The notes beneath the pieces were generated by a model. The model saw nothing but the letters and a program-made list of their open reading frames with translations. It made no database searches and had not been told where the DNA came from. DNA of 20,693 bases from Candidatus Hydrogenedentes bacterium UBA2224. Its GTDB lineage: Bacteria > Hydrogenedentota > Hydrogenedentia > Hydrogenedentales > SLHB01. This document shows positions 1-6,151 of this stretch, piece after piece; the first letter of the stretch is position 1, and each line of letters starts with the position of its first letter. Made by a program: the position numbers and the translations under genes. The DNA lies in assembly GCA_002348185.1 (NCBI GenBank), contig DDYW01000182.1, positions 488 to 21,180 of the forward strand, read 5' to 3'.

Positions 1-313
1 ACAACGTGTCCCCGTTCGAATAACCGCCGGGGGCGGCGAACCCGCACCCGAGCGCCTGCATCCGGATCATCCCTGCAAAACAACAACCGAGGCAGGATGC
101 CTCCGCTACAAGATACAGGCGAGACGCCTGCGCTACGTCCATTCCGTCCACTGTCCACGGGCCGGCCACGGATTCATCGCCTCCCGGGTCTCGCGGGGCG
201 CTCGGGCGGTACGCCCATCCGAATCGCGCCCGGGTGTTCGTCTGGTTTTTGCCTTTGCACGAGGTATCTGCGACAATGTCTCGAAAAACCGCATGAGGAA
301 GGGGAGACCTGCC
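1..313. other. Upstream non-coding stretch with small hairpins
   Basis: No convincing complete gene lies here. Reading from base 3, six high-GC3 sense codons end in TAA at 21-23, and a perfect 5-bp hairpin (CCGCC at 24-28, GGCGG at 32-36) follows at once. This could be the tail and weak terminator of a gene that begins before the window, but six codons cannot prove it. A pair of covarying hairpin repeats sits at 89-136 (listed separately). The rest is GC-rich with no promoter that I would defend; a good ribosome binding site for the next gene starts near 296. Confidence 0.5.
89..136. repeat. Two tandem mini-hairpin repeat units
   Basis: Two units with the same layout lie 27 bases apart. The first is GAGGCA-GGA-TGCCTC followed by CGCTAC (89-109); the second is CAGGCG-AGA-CGCCTG followed by CGCTAC (116-136). 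Each has a perfect 6-bp stem and a 3-base loop. The stem bases differ between units but pairing is kept on both sides, while the CGCTAC tail is identical. This compensatory pattern suggests a dispersed, structure-conserved repeat (REP-like) rather than chance. Whether it recurs in the genome cannot be seen here. Confidence 0.6.
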
Positions 314-1363
314 ATGAAATCGTTGCGCGCGTATTCGCTGGTGCTTGCTGCCGTGGTCTTGCTGGCGTTTGTGGGGGTGTCGCAGGCGGAAGAGGCCGTG
401 TTCCGCATCGGGATGATCGGACTGGACACGTCGCACGTGCCGGCGTTTACCAAGACCTTCAACGATCCGGGCGCGCCGGACCATATCCAGGGGTTCAAGG
501 TGGTCGCCGCGTTTAAAGGCGGTAGCAGCGACATCGAATCCAGCGCGAGCCGTGTGGACGGATACACCGAGCAGATTCGCGACACGTACGGCGTGAAGAT
601 TGTCGATACCATCGAAGAGCTGTGCACGCTCGTGGACGGGGTGATGCTCGAGAGCGTGGATGGGCGCCCGCACCTCGAACAGGCGCGGCCGGTCATTCAA
701 GCGGGCCTTCCCCTCTACATCGATAAGCCGGTCGCCGGCTCGCTGGCCGATGCCATCGAGATTTACCGGCTCGCCAGGGAGCACAACGTGCCCTGCTGGA
801 GTTCCTCATCGTACCGCTACTATCCCGGCCTGGTGGAGATGATGCAGAAGGATTTCGGCGAGCTGCGCGGCGCCATTTCGTACGGTCCCGCCACTACGGA
901 AGAGCATCATCCGGACTTGTTCTGGTATGGCGTCCACGCCACCGAAGCACTGTTCACCGTGATGGGACCCGGCGTGCAGACCGTGGTGCGTACCCACACC
1001 GAGAATACCGATGTGGTCACCGGCGTCTGGGAAGGCGGCAAGGTGGGCACCCTGCGCGGGCTCCGCAACCAGGCGACGCCGAACCAGGTCATCATCTTCG
1101 GCACGAAGGACGTCGTGCTCCAGGGATCCGGAAGCGGATACGGGCCGATGCTGGTCGAGGTGGCGAAGTTCTTCAAGACGCGCGAAGTGCCGGTTTCTCC
1201 GCGTGAGACCATCGAGATCTTCGCGTTTATGGAAGCCGCCGACGAGAGCAAACGCCAGGGCGGCGTCCCCGTCAGCATTGCCGACGTGCTCGAGAAGGCT
1301 TCCGGCGGAAAGCCGCTTCCGTACGATGTGCCCGCCCCGGCGCCGGCGAACGAGGGTTCCTGA
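314..1363 (+). CDS. Secreted Gfo/Idh/MocA-family oxidoreductase-like protein
   Basis: This 349-residue protein belongs to the Gfo/Idh/MocA family, whose members are usually NAD(P)-dependent sugar or inositol dehydrogenases. I chose ATG 314 over ATG 293 because a strong AGGAAGGGGAG site lies 9 bases before it and the protein then opens with a clean Sec signal peptide (hydrophobic about residues 8-22, likely cleavage after SQA near 26). The Rossmann start reads IGMIGLDTSH near residue 33 in place of the usual GxGxxG, so dinucleotide binding is uncertain. The family's second motif (E/D-K-P) is present as YIDKPVAG. The C-terminal part looks like the alpha/beta substrate domain. The protein ends in a Pro/Ala-rich tail. 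The minus-strand permease gene converges on it. Substrate unknown; an exported, possibly non-catalytic or sugar-binding role is possible. Confidence 0.85.
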   Translation: MKSLRAYSLVLAAVVLLAFVGVSQAEEAVFRIGMIGLDTSHVPAFTKTFNDPGAPDHIQGFKVVAAFKGGSSDIESSASRVDGYTEQIRDTYGVKIVDTIEELCTLVDGVMLESVDGRPHLEQARPVIQAGLPLYIDKPVAGSLADAIEIYRLAREHNVPCWSSSSYRYYPGLVEMMQKDFGELRGAISYGPATTEEHHPDLFWYGVHATEALFTVMGPGVQTVVRTHTENTDVVTGVWEGGKVGTLRGLRNQATPNQVIIFGTKDVVLQGSGSGYGPMLVEVAKFFKTREVPVSPRETIEIFAFMEAADESKRQGGVPVSIADVLEKASGGKPLPYDVPAPAPANEGS

Positions 1364-1386
1364 GCCAGCCCGTGCGGCAGCCGGGG

Positions 1387-2754
1387 CTACGGGTGTTGCG
1401 CGCGCCGTAACCAGCGCCGCACGAAGCCTCTCTTTTTCAGGCGATCGAGCAGCACCGCGCCCAGGATCACGAAGCCGAGCACGACATTTTGCGTGTAACT
1501 TTCGACGTTGGTCAGGTTCATGCCGTTTTGTATGACGGCGATGATGAACGCGCCGATCAGGGTGCCGGGAATGCGGCCCTCGCCTCCGGACAGGCTGGTG
1601 CCGCCCACGACCGCCGCCGCCACGATGTAGAGTTCGTACATCGGCGCGTACGTGCCCGCGCCGCCTTTCAATTGCGACGCCATCACGATCCCGCCCAGGC
1701 CGGCCAGGGCGCCCGTGGCGGTGTAGACGAACATCAGCACGCGCCGGTTGGGGATGCCCGAGAGCCGGGCGGATTCGGGATTGCCCCCCACGGCGTAAAT
1801 GTGCCGGCCTAGACGCGTCTTGCTCATGAGCACCCAGGCCAGCGCATAGATCACGAGCATCAGGGCCACCGCCGCCGGGATGCCCAGACCGATGCTGCCC
1901 CGGCCCAGCCACGTGAACCGCTCGGGAAACTCGTAGATCGGCCGCCCTTCCGAGAGGATGTAGGCGAATCCCCGCGCTACGAGCATGATGGCCAGCGTCG
2001 CGATGAAGGGGGGGAGCTCGAACCGCGTGATCATCAGGCCCGAGAAGGACCCGAAACTGGCACAGACCGCGATGCCGCCCAGCGCTGCAGCCATCAGCGT
2101 CGCCGTCGAGGCGTCCACCCCCCCGTTGCGGCGAACCAGCCACGCCGTGACCACCGTGGACAGCGCGATCAGGCTGCCTACCGAAAGGTCTATGCCTCCC
2201 GTGATGATCACCATGGTCATGCCGGCCGCCACGATCGCCATCACCGCGATCTGGTTTGCCACATTCAGTAGATTGTCTGTCTTCAGAAACGTCGGCCAGG
2301 TGTGGCTGGGCGGCGCCACGAGGGGAACCTCTTCGAGGCCGGGGAGGCTCCCCTGGATCCGCGCAATCGTGGCGTGGGCCTCGCTGGTCGTGAAAATGCG
2401 CGCCGGTGTTTTCCCTTCCGCCAGGAGCGTTTCAAAGACGGCGCGCACGTCGCGGGGGCTTCCGGCCGCTACGATCACCTCGAGGTCTCGTTGCTCAAGC
2501 AGGCGGGCCAGCCGTTGCGTGAACGCCGCGTCGGCTTCCGTATCGCCTGCCGCGGCAACCACCGGCCCCGTCAGCGTGTCCGCCAACCGGGCCGCGATGG
2601 CTTCAGCCGCGTCCGCGCCTTCCGGATACGTCTCCGTCAGCGTCGCGACGGAGAAGTACGCGCACAGCAGCACCAGGATAAACAACATCCCGTAATTCGA
2701 GACCAGGCGAGACCATGTCGCACTCGATAGACGCACCCTATCCCCCAATCGCAT
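1387..2754 (-). CDS. Ribose-type sugar ABC transporter permease with N-terminal insertion
   Basis: This is a membrane permease of the RbsC/XylH/AraH type (455 residues; family members are usually about 320-340). After TM1 (about residues 21-38) there is an unusual hydrophilic alpha/beta-looking stretch, about residues 41-154. The classical permease follows: VANQIAVMAIVAAGMTMVI, the family signature GGIDLSVGS (about 186-194), then several TM segments and the SLSGGEGRIPGTLIGAF loop near the C terminus. It lies 44 bases downstream of the sugar-binding lipoprotein gene on the same strand, so the two are probably co-transcribed. No ATPase gene (RbsA type) is beside them: the gene downstream is convergent and the one upstream is divergent. 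The sugar is unknown. Confidence in the family is high; the role of the insertion is unknown. Confidence 0.9.
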   Translation of the reverse strand: MRLGDRVRLSSATWSRLVSNYGMLFILVLLCAYFSVATLTETYPEGADAAEAIAARLADTLTGPVVAAAGDTEADAAFTQRLARLLEQRDLEVIVAAGSPRDVRAVFETLLAEGKTPARIFTTSEAHATIARIQGSLPGLEEVPLVAPPSHTWPTFLKTDNLLNVANQIAVMAIVAAGMTMVIITGGIDLSVGSLIALSTVVTAWLVRRNGGVDASTATLMAAALGGIAVCASFGSFSGLMITRFELPPFIATLAIMLVARGFAYILSEGRPIYEFPERFTWLGRGSIGLGIPAAVALMLVIYALAWVLMSKTRLGRHIYAVGGNPESARLSGIPNRRVLMFVYTATGALAGLGGIVMASQLKGGAGTYAPMYELYIVAAAVVGGTSLSGGEGRIPGTLIGAFIIAVIQNGMNLTNVESYTQNVVLGFVILGAVLLDRLKKRGFVRRWLRRAQHP

Positions 2755-2798
2755 CCGGCTTGACTGCGGTTGACCTCATTCGATGTCGCGAAGCCGGG

Positions 2799-3764
2799 CT
2801 ATTCCTCCGGACTCTCCTTTGTGAACAAGGCGCAGGGAATCAGTATCTCGTCGGGAATCTCCTCGCCGGCCATATACTTCGCGATGACCTCGATGGTTTT
2901 CCGGCCGATCTCGTCCGGCTTCTGGATCACGTCGGCGTGGATCTTGCCCGCTTTGATGGCCTGGCGCGCCTCGGGAACCGCGTCGAACCCGACGATCTTG
3001 ACCGAGCCCTCCCGGTTCGCTTTTTCGACCGCGGCCAGGGCGCCCAGAGCGGAATCGTCGTTGATCCCGAAGATGCCGTCGAGGTCCGCGTGCGCCTGCA
3101 GGATGTCTTCCGCGGCCTTGAACGCCTTGTCCTTCACACCGCCGCCCGGCAGCACCGCGACAATCTCGACCTCGGGCGTGCCGGCCAGCGCTTCCCGGAA
3201 TCCCTGAGTGCGCATGAGCACCGACTCGACCTCGGGATTGTCGATGATGGCCACCTGCCCGGAACCGCCGATGGCTTCCCGCAACGCCCGCGCCGCGAGG
3301 CGCCCGCCTTCGAGGTTGTCCGTGGCGACATGGCACTTCACGTCCACCCCTTCGGCCAGGCACTTGATGTCCGCCGTGAACACGGGGATCCCGGCGACGT
3401 TGGCGGCGTGTACGGACGTGCCGATGGACGTCGAGTCCGCCGGGCACACGATAATGGCGTCGACCTTGCGGACGATGAAATCGGCGATCTGGTCTTTCTG
3501 ACGGGCCACGTCGAATTCACCCGTCGAAACCAGCAGTTCAAACCCCTGCGCCTCGGCTTCCGCGCGCATCGCGGCCTCGAGGTCCTGGTAGAAGGGGTGC
3601 GTGCGCGTCAGCAACGCCACACCGAGTGTCGCTTCGCCTGCCGCCGGTGCTCCTGTCTGCGGGCTTTCCAGGTTTTGCGGTGCTTGTGATGCGGTGTCCG
3701 GGCCACCGCAGCCCGCGAGCGCTGTCAGAACCAACACCGCCACGGTCAAAACGTGCGTTTTCAT
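2799..3764 (-). CDS. Sugar ABC transporter substrate-binding lipoprotein (RbsB-like)
   Basis: This is a 321-residue periplasmic-binding-protein-1 family protein (Peripla_BP_4, ribose/xylose/autoinducer type). The start at 3764 is set by an AAGGAAGG site and a lipoprotein signal peptide: basic MKTH, hydrophobic core, lipobox L-A-G-C with Cys19 as lipidation site. A Ser/Pro/Ala-rich linker (about 20-44) leads to the binding domain, which starts ATLGVALLTRTHPFYQDL. Other family features are VDAIIVCPADSTS, GIPVFTAD, the ATDNLEGGRLAA segment, GIFGINDDSALGAL and KIVGFDAVPEA. It is the first gene of a minus-strand unit with the permease and probably delivers a monosaccharide or similar ligand. A possible promoter and a hairpin-rich leader lie just upstream. 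The ligand cannot be read from sequence. Confidence 0.92.
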   Translation of the reverse strand: MKTHVLTVAVLVLTALAGCGGPDTASQAPQNLESPQTGAPAAGEATLGVALLTRTHPFYQDLEAAMRAEAEAQGFELLVSTGEFDVARQKDQIADFIVRKVDAIIVCPADSTSIGTSVHAANVAGIPVFTADIKCLAEGVDVKCHVATDNLEGGRLAARALREAIGGSGQVAIIDNPEVESVLMRTQGFREALAGTPEVEIVAVLPGGGVKDKAFKAAEDILQAHADLDGIFGINDDSALGALAAVEKANREGSVKIVGFDAVPEARQAIKAGKIHADVIQKPDEIGRKTIEVIAKYMAGEEIPDEILIPCALFTKESPEE

Positions 3765-3785
3765 CGCATTCCTTCCTTTGGAATT

Positions 3786-3847
3786 GGTGTCCCATCGGCA
3801 CATCCCCCGGTGCGAAACCGCACCGTAGCTCGTCCTGACGAGACACC
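3786..3847 (-). promoter_or_regulatory. Hairpin-rich leader region of the sugar-binding gene
   Basis: Three nested or adjacent pairings are visible: an outer GGTGTC (3786-3791) with GACACC (3842-3847), an inner 7-bp stem CGGTGCG/CGCACCG with a 4-base loop (3808-3825), and CTCGT/ACGAG with a 4-base loop (3829-3842). On paper this folds as a three-way junction ending 21 bases before the start codon. It could be a cis-acting RNA or DNA operator repeats. I recognise no known riboswitch class. If the promoter proposed at 3848-3876 is right, the outer arm at 3842-3847 would barely be transcribed, which weakens the three-way RNA model. Confidence 0.35.
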
Positions 3848-3876
3848 ATCTTACTATCCTCCGGGGGCACTGGCAA
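3848..3876 (-). promoter_or_regulatory. Possible sigma70 promoter for sugar-binding gene
   Basis: On the minus strand a TTGCCA box (3871-3876) is followed after exactly 17 bases by TAAGAT (3848-3853). The -35 matches consensus at 5 of 6 bases and the -10 at 4 of 6. Transcription would start near 3841, about 75 bases before the start codon. In a GC-rich genome of unknown sigma specificity this is only a candidate. Confidence 0.35.
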
Positions 3877-3984
3877 CGCCAAACGGGCACGTTCCCGCCG
3901 GAGATCGCGGGCGCGGCCGGTCCATCTCAAGCCCGATGCGGGCATGCCATGGCCCTGGGGACCGTTTCCTGCTACACTGGAGGC

Positions 3985-4170
3985 ATGGAGAGTCGCGTAC
4001 GCACGTTTCGGACACATGGCGAAGCCGAACGGGCAGATCGGGCCTGGTACCGGGCGTTGACGCCGCAACAACGGCTTGATCTGCTGCTTGAACTGGTTGA
4101 AAGGGGCAACCATGGCACTGCATCCCGACTTGCGCGCGTTTATCGAATTGTTAAACTCCCACGGCGTTGA
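3985..4170 (+). CDS. Small protein partner of nucleotidyltransferase
   Basis: This is a 61-residue, charged, probably helical cytoplasmic protein. The start at 3985 is supported by GGAGG at 3979-3983. The centre, RALTPQQRLDLLLELVER, looks like an amphipathic helix, and the protein ends in a short basic tail. Its last 59 bases overlap the start of the nucleotidyltransferase gene in another frame, so the two are translationally coupled. Similar short proteins with a 'LTPxxRLDxLLEL' core often precede AbiEii/MNT-like nucleotidyltransferases (recalled, not searched), which suggests an antitoxin or partner subunit. Its function is inferred from this arrangement only. Confidence 0.7.
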   Translation: MESRVRTFRTHGEAERADRAWYRALTPQQRLDLLLELVERGNHGTASRLARVYRIVKLPRR

Positions 4171-4558
4171 ATACGTCGTCGTGGGCGCGCATGCCATGGC
4201 CTACCATGGTTGCCCGCGCTACACGGGCGACATCGATCTCTTTCTGCGGGTATCCGGCGAGAATGCCACACGCATGGAACGGGCCATCCGCGCGTTCGGG
4301 TTCGCGGACACCGGACTGACCGCGAAGGACTTCTCCGAGGCCCATCAGGTCATCCAGCTCGGGTTTCCGCCCAACCGCATCGATCTGCTCACCTCGCTGA
4401 CCGGCGTGACGTTTGACGACGCATGGGCCGAAGCCGTCAGCGCGGAGCTCGAAGTGTTGCCCGTCCGGATGCTGAGCCGCGAACACCTGATTGCGAACAA
4501 GAAGGCGCTCGGCAGAGCCAAAGACCTTGCCGATCTCGAATGGCTGGAAGGCCAATAG
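4112..4558 (+). CDS. MNT/AbiEii-type nucleotidyltransferase
   Basis: This is a 148-residue protein of the minimal nucleotidyltransferase superfamily (AbiEii / DUF6036-like). Start 4112 has AAGGGG about 7 bases upstream; an earlier ATG at 4076 lacks a good site. The core reads VVVGAHAMAYHG (about 22-33) followed by TGDIDLFL, giving the two metal-binding carboxylates Asp40 and Asp42 of the hG-x-DxD pattern. A typical C-terminal segment, LIANKKALGRAKDLADLEWL, closes the protein. Members of this superfamily transfer nucleotides to RNA or protein, and many are toxin or antitoxin components. It overlaps the preceding small gene by 59 bases, which supports a two-gene module. A strong hairpin follows at 4603. 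Whether it is toxic is unknown. Confidence 0.85.
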   Translation: MALHPDLRAFIELLNSHGVEYVVVGAHAMAYHGCPRYTGDIDLFLRVSGENATRMERAIRAFGFADTGLTAKDFSEAHQVIQLGFPPNRIDLLTSLTGVTFDDAWAEAVSAELEVLPVRMLSREHLIANKKALGRAKDLADLEWLEGQ

Positions 4559-4602
4559 GGCGGGCGGACGTCCGGCGGGATGCACTTCGTACAGACAAAA
4601 CC

Positions 4603-4631
4603 GGCGGCCGCGGGAGCTCCCCGCGGCCGCC
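4603..4631. terminator. Strong GC hairpin between convergent genes
   Basis: A perfect 12-bp stem, GGCGGCCGCGGG at 4603-4614 paired with 4620-4631, closes a 5-base loop (AGCTC). It lies between the plus-strand nucleotidyltransferase and the minus-strand pseudopilin gene. Read on the minus strand it is followed by GGTTTTGTCT, a short T run that fits a factor-independent terminator. On the plus strand the downstream bases are less T-rich. It probably serves both genes. Confidence 0.8.
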
Positions 4632-4661
4632 ATTGTCATGCCGCACGAATTCTCAACGATC

Positions 4662-5591
4662 CTACGGGTTGTACGGGTCATTTGCATACGCCAGGAAATT
4701 CATCATCGCCACCCAGGACGCGCAGATGGGGAATTCGCCCGGATAACGGACAAACTCCACGTGCCCATCCATATACAGGATGTTGCCGCCGCCAGGCAGG
4801 TGATTGAACGACGGGGAACCGGCGATCGGGTCCGTGGGCCACACCGACACGTCCCACATGACCACCAGTTCACTCTGCGCCAGCGTGCTCGAGGACGGGT
4901 TATTGATGTCAGTGATGAAGAACCGTTCGATGCCTTCGCGGAGACGGTAGATGGTCTGCCCGTCGAGAAGACTGATGTCGTTCTCGTGAACGCTCGCCCA
5001 CAGGGGGTCGTCCTGCGGCAGCGTCGAGCCGGGCGGCAGGTTGTTTACCGTCAGGCCTGTGGCAACACCTTGCAGAAACACCAGGCTGCTCACCATCGGG
5101 TTGAAGTTGACGTCGTTCAGCATGTCCAGGTCCGGCAGATAATGCTTGGGCTGAACGGCCCAGCCGAAATACTGGTACGAAATGTCCCAGAACCGGCAGG
5201 GTTCAATTTGGTTGGTGCCGCTGTAGACGCCGAAGTAGTTCTCAAAATCCCCATCCTGCGGATCCGACGGGCATTTGGCGATGTTCACGTCGGTCCAGTA
5301 TTCCGGGTACAAGGCCGGCCCGTCCGGGAACACGTGGTTCTGGTTGATAAACGGTGCGGCGTCCATGCAGCTTCCCGCATGCTTGCGTTCCATGGGGGGC
5401 CATTTCTCTCCCGGGGATTCGTTGGCATACATCTTGTAAATGAGGCCAAACTGCTTCAGGTTATTGGCGCAGCTGGCGCGTCGCGCCGCTTCGCGCGCGC
5501 GCGACAGGGCAGGGAGCAGGATCGCCGCCAGAATGCCGATGATCGCGATGACGACGAGCAGCTCGATCAGGGTGAATCCGTACCTCTTCAT
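4662..5591 (-). CDS. DUF1559 prepilin-type protein (H-X9-DG)
   Basis: This is a 309-residue protein with a class III (type IV pilin-like) leader: MKRYG, then FTLIELLVVIAIIGILAAILLPAL. A prepilin peptidase would cut after Gly5, leaving N-terminal Phe and the conserved Glu five residues later. The start at 5591 is fixed by AAAGGAGAG and by this leader. The soluble part carries the family tail FNHLPGGGNILYMDGHVEF, the H...DG signature that precedes an aromatic end. Four or more cysteines in the ectodomain could form disulfides. Such proteins occur in many copies in Planctomycetes and relatives; they are thought to be type II-secretion-like pseudopilins or surface proteins, with no proven role. 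It stands alone here, between a terminator and a long intergenic region. Confidence 0.93.
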   Translation of the reverse strand: MKRYGFTLIELLVVIAIIGILAAILLPALSRAREAARRASCANNLKQFGLIYKMYANESPGEKWPPMERKHAGSCMDAAPFINQNHVFPDGPALYPEYWTDVNIAKCPSDPQDGDFENYFGVYSGTNQIEPCRFWDISYQYFGWAVQPKHYLPDLDMLNDVNFNPMVSSLVFLQGVATGLTVNNLPPGSTLPQDDPLWASVHENDISLLDGQTIYRLREGIERFFITDINNPSSSTLAQSELVVMWDVSVWPTDPIAGSPSFNHLPGGGNILYMDGHVEFVRYPGEFPICASWVAMMNFLAYANDPYNP

Positions 5592-6151
5592 GAACGCTCT
5601 CCTTTTCCTGAACAACACAGACGCATTGCACGCCCATGCGACGGCACACCCGTCGGAGGAAAGGCCGCGTTTCAGGGATGGCGTTGCCCGGGAAGATTCC
5701 TGGCATCCTTGTGAACTATGCGCCAGGGAGAAAAGCAGCGCGCATCGCCCCGGCCTTGAGCCGGCTGCAACCGCGATAACGCATGAAACCGGACCATAAT
5801 CCCAAGGCCCGTTGCGTGCGCGCCGCCCTTCAACTCCCGTACGCTCACCCACGCAGCCCGATCTCCCTGCATGGGCTTTCACCGCCTCAATTTTACGACG
5901 AAAGGTCGAGTTTGTCCACCCGTTTTATGGACATTCGAGGTTTATATGCCAACGGGTGGGTATATTCGCAGAATTCACAATTTAACTGAAGCCCAGACGA
6001 TAGCCTAACATCATTTTGAGTAAGCACTTAGCTGCATTACCGCCTTCTCGTTCCGGCGGCCGGTCTTGCTTTTCCGGGCTCGATTCGCTAGAACAAACGA
6101 AACTCGCAGTCACGCCCGGATGCCGATTGCCGGTCCATGAGGGGAGGTCAA
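5592..6151. other. Intergenic region between divergent genes
   Basis: This 560-base stretch separates the minus-strand pseudopilin gene from the plus-strand TIM-barrel gene and must hold both promoters. I find no convincing gene. Around 5885-6020 the sequence becomes clearly more AT-rich than its surroundings, as expected of a control region, and holds overlapping inverted repeats (listed separately). Several GC hairpin arms occur at 6040-6085 (for example CCGCC with GGCGG). No -35/-10 pair was good enough to report. The ribosome binding site of the next gene (AGGGGAGG) is near 6139-6147. Confidence 0.6.
5914..5959. promoter_or_regulatory. Overlapping inverted repeats, possible operator
   Basis: TGTCCA (5914-5919) pairs with TGGACA (5928-5933) across 8 bases. 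Overlapping it, CCACCCGTT (5916-5924) pairs perfectly with AACGGGTGG (5951-5959) across 26 bases. The two pairings cannot form together. They lie in an AT-rich patch about 200 bases before the TIM-barrel gene. They may be transcription-factor half sites or a switchable RNA leader; the sequence alone does not decide. Confidence 0.35.

Noticed and set aside
1367..1388. AGCCC/GGGCT hairpin between the convergent oxidoreductase and permease genes
   Set aside because: Only 5 bp with a long loop and no T run; too weak to call a terminator.
806..2143. 445-codon minus-strand open frame overlapping the oxidoreductase and the permease
   Set aside because: Composition is shadow-like, and the permease and oxidoreductase frames carry recognisable motifs.
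3808..3845. Possible hammerhead ribozyme (GCGAAAC and CTGACGAG on the plus strand)
   Set aside because: The core pieces occur but the order and stems do not allow a proper stem I/II/III arrangement with an NUH cleavage site.
5783..5989. 68-codon plus-strand open frame in the intergenic region
   Set aside because: No ribosome site, no homology I recognise, and it runs into the AT-rich control region.
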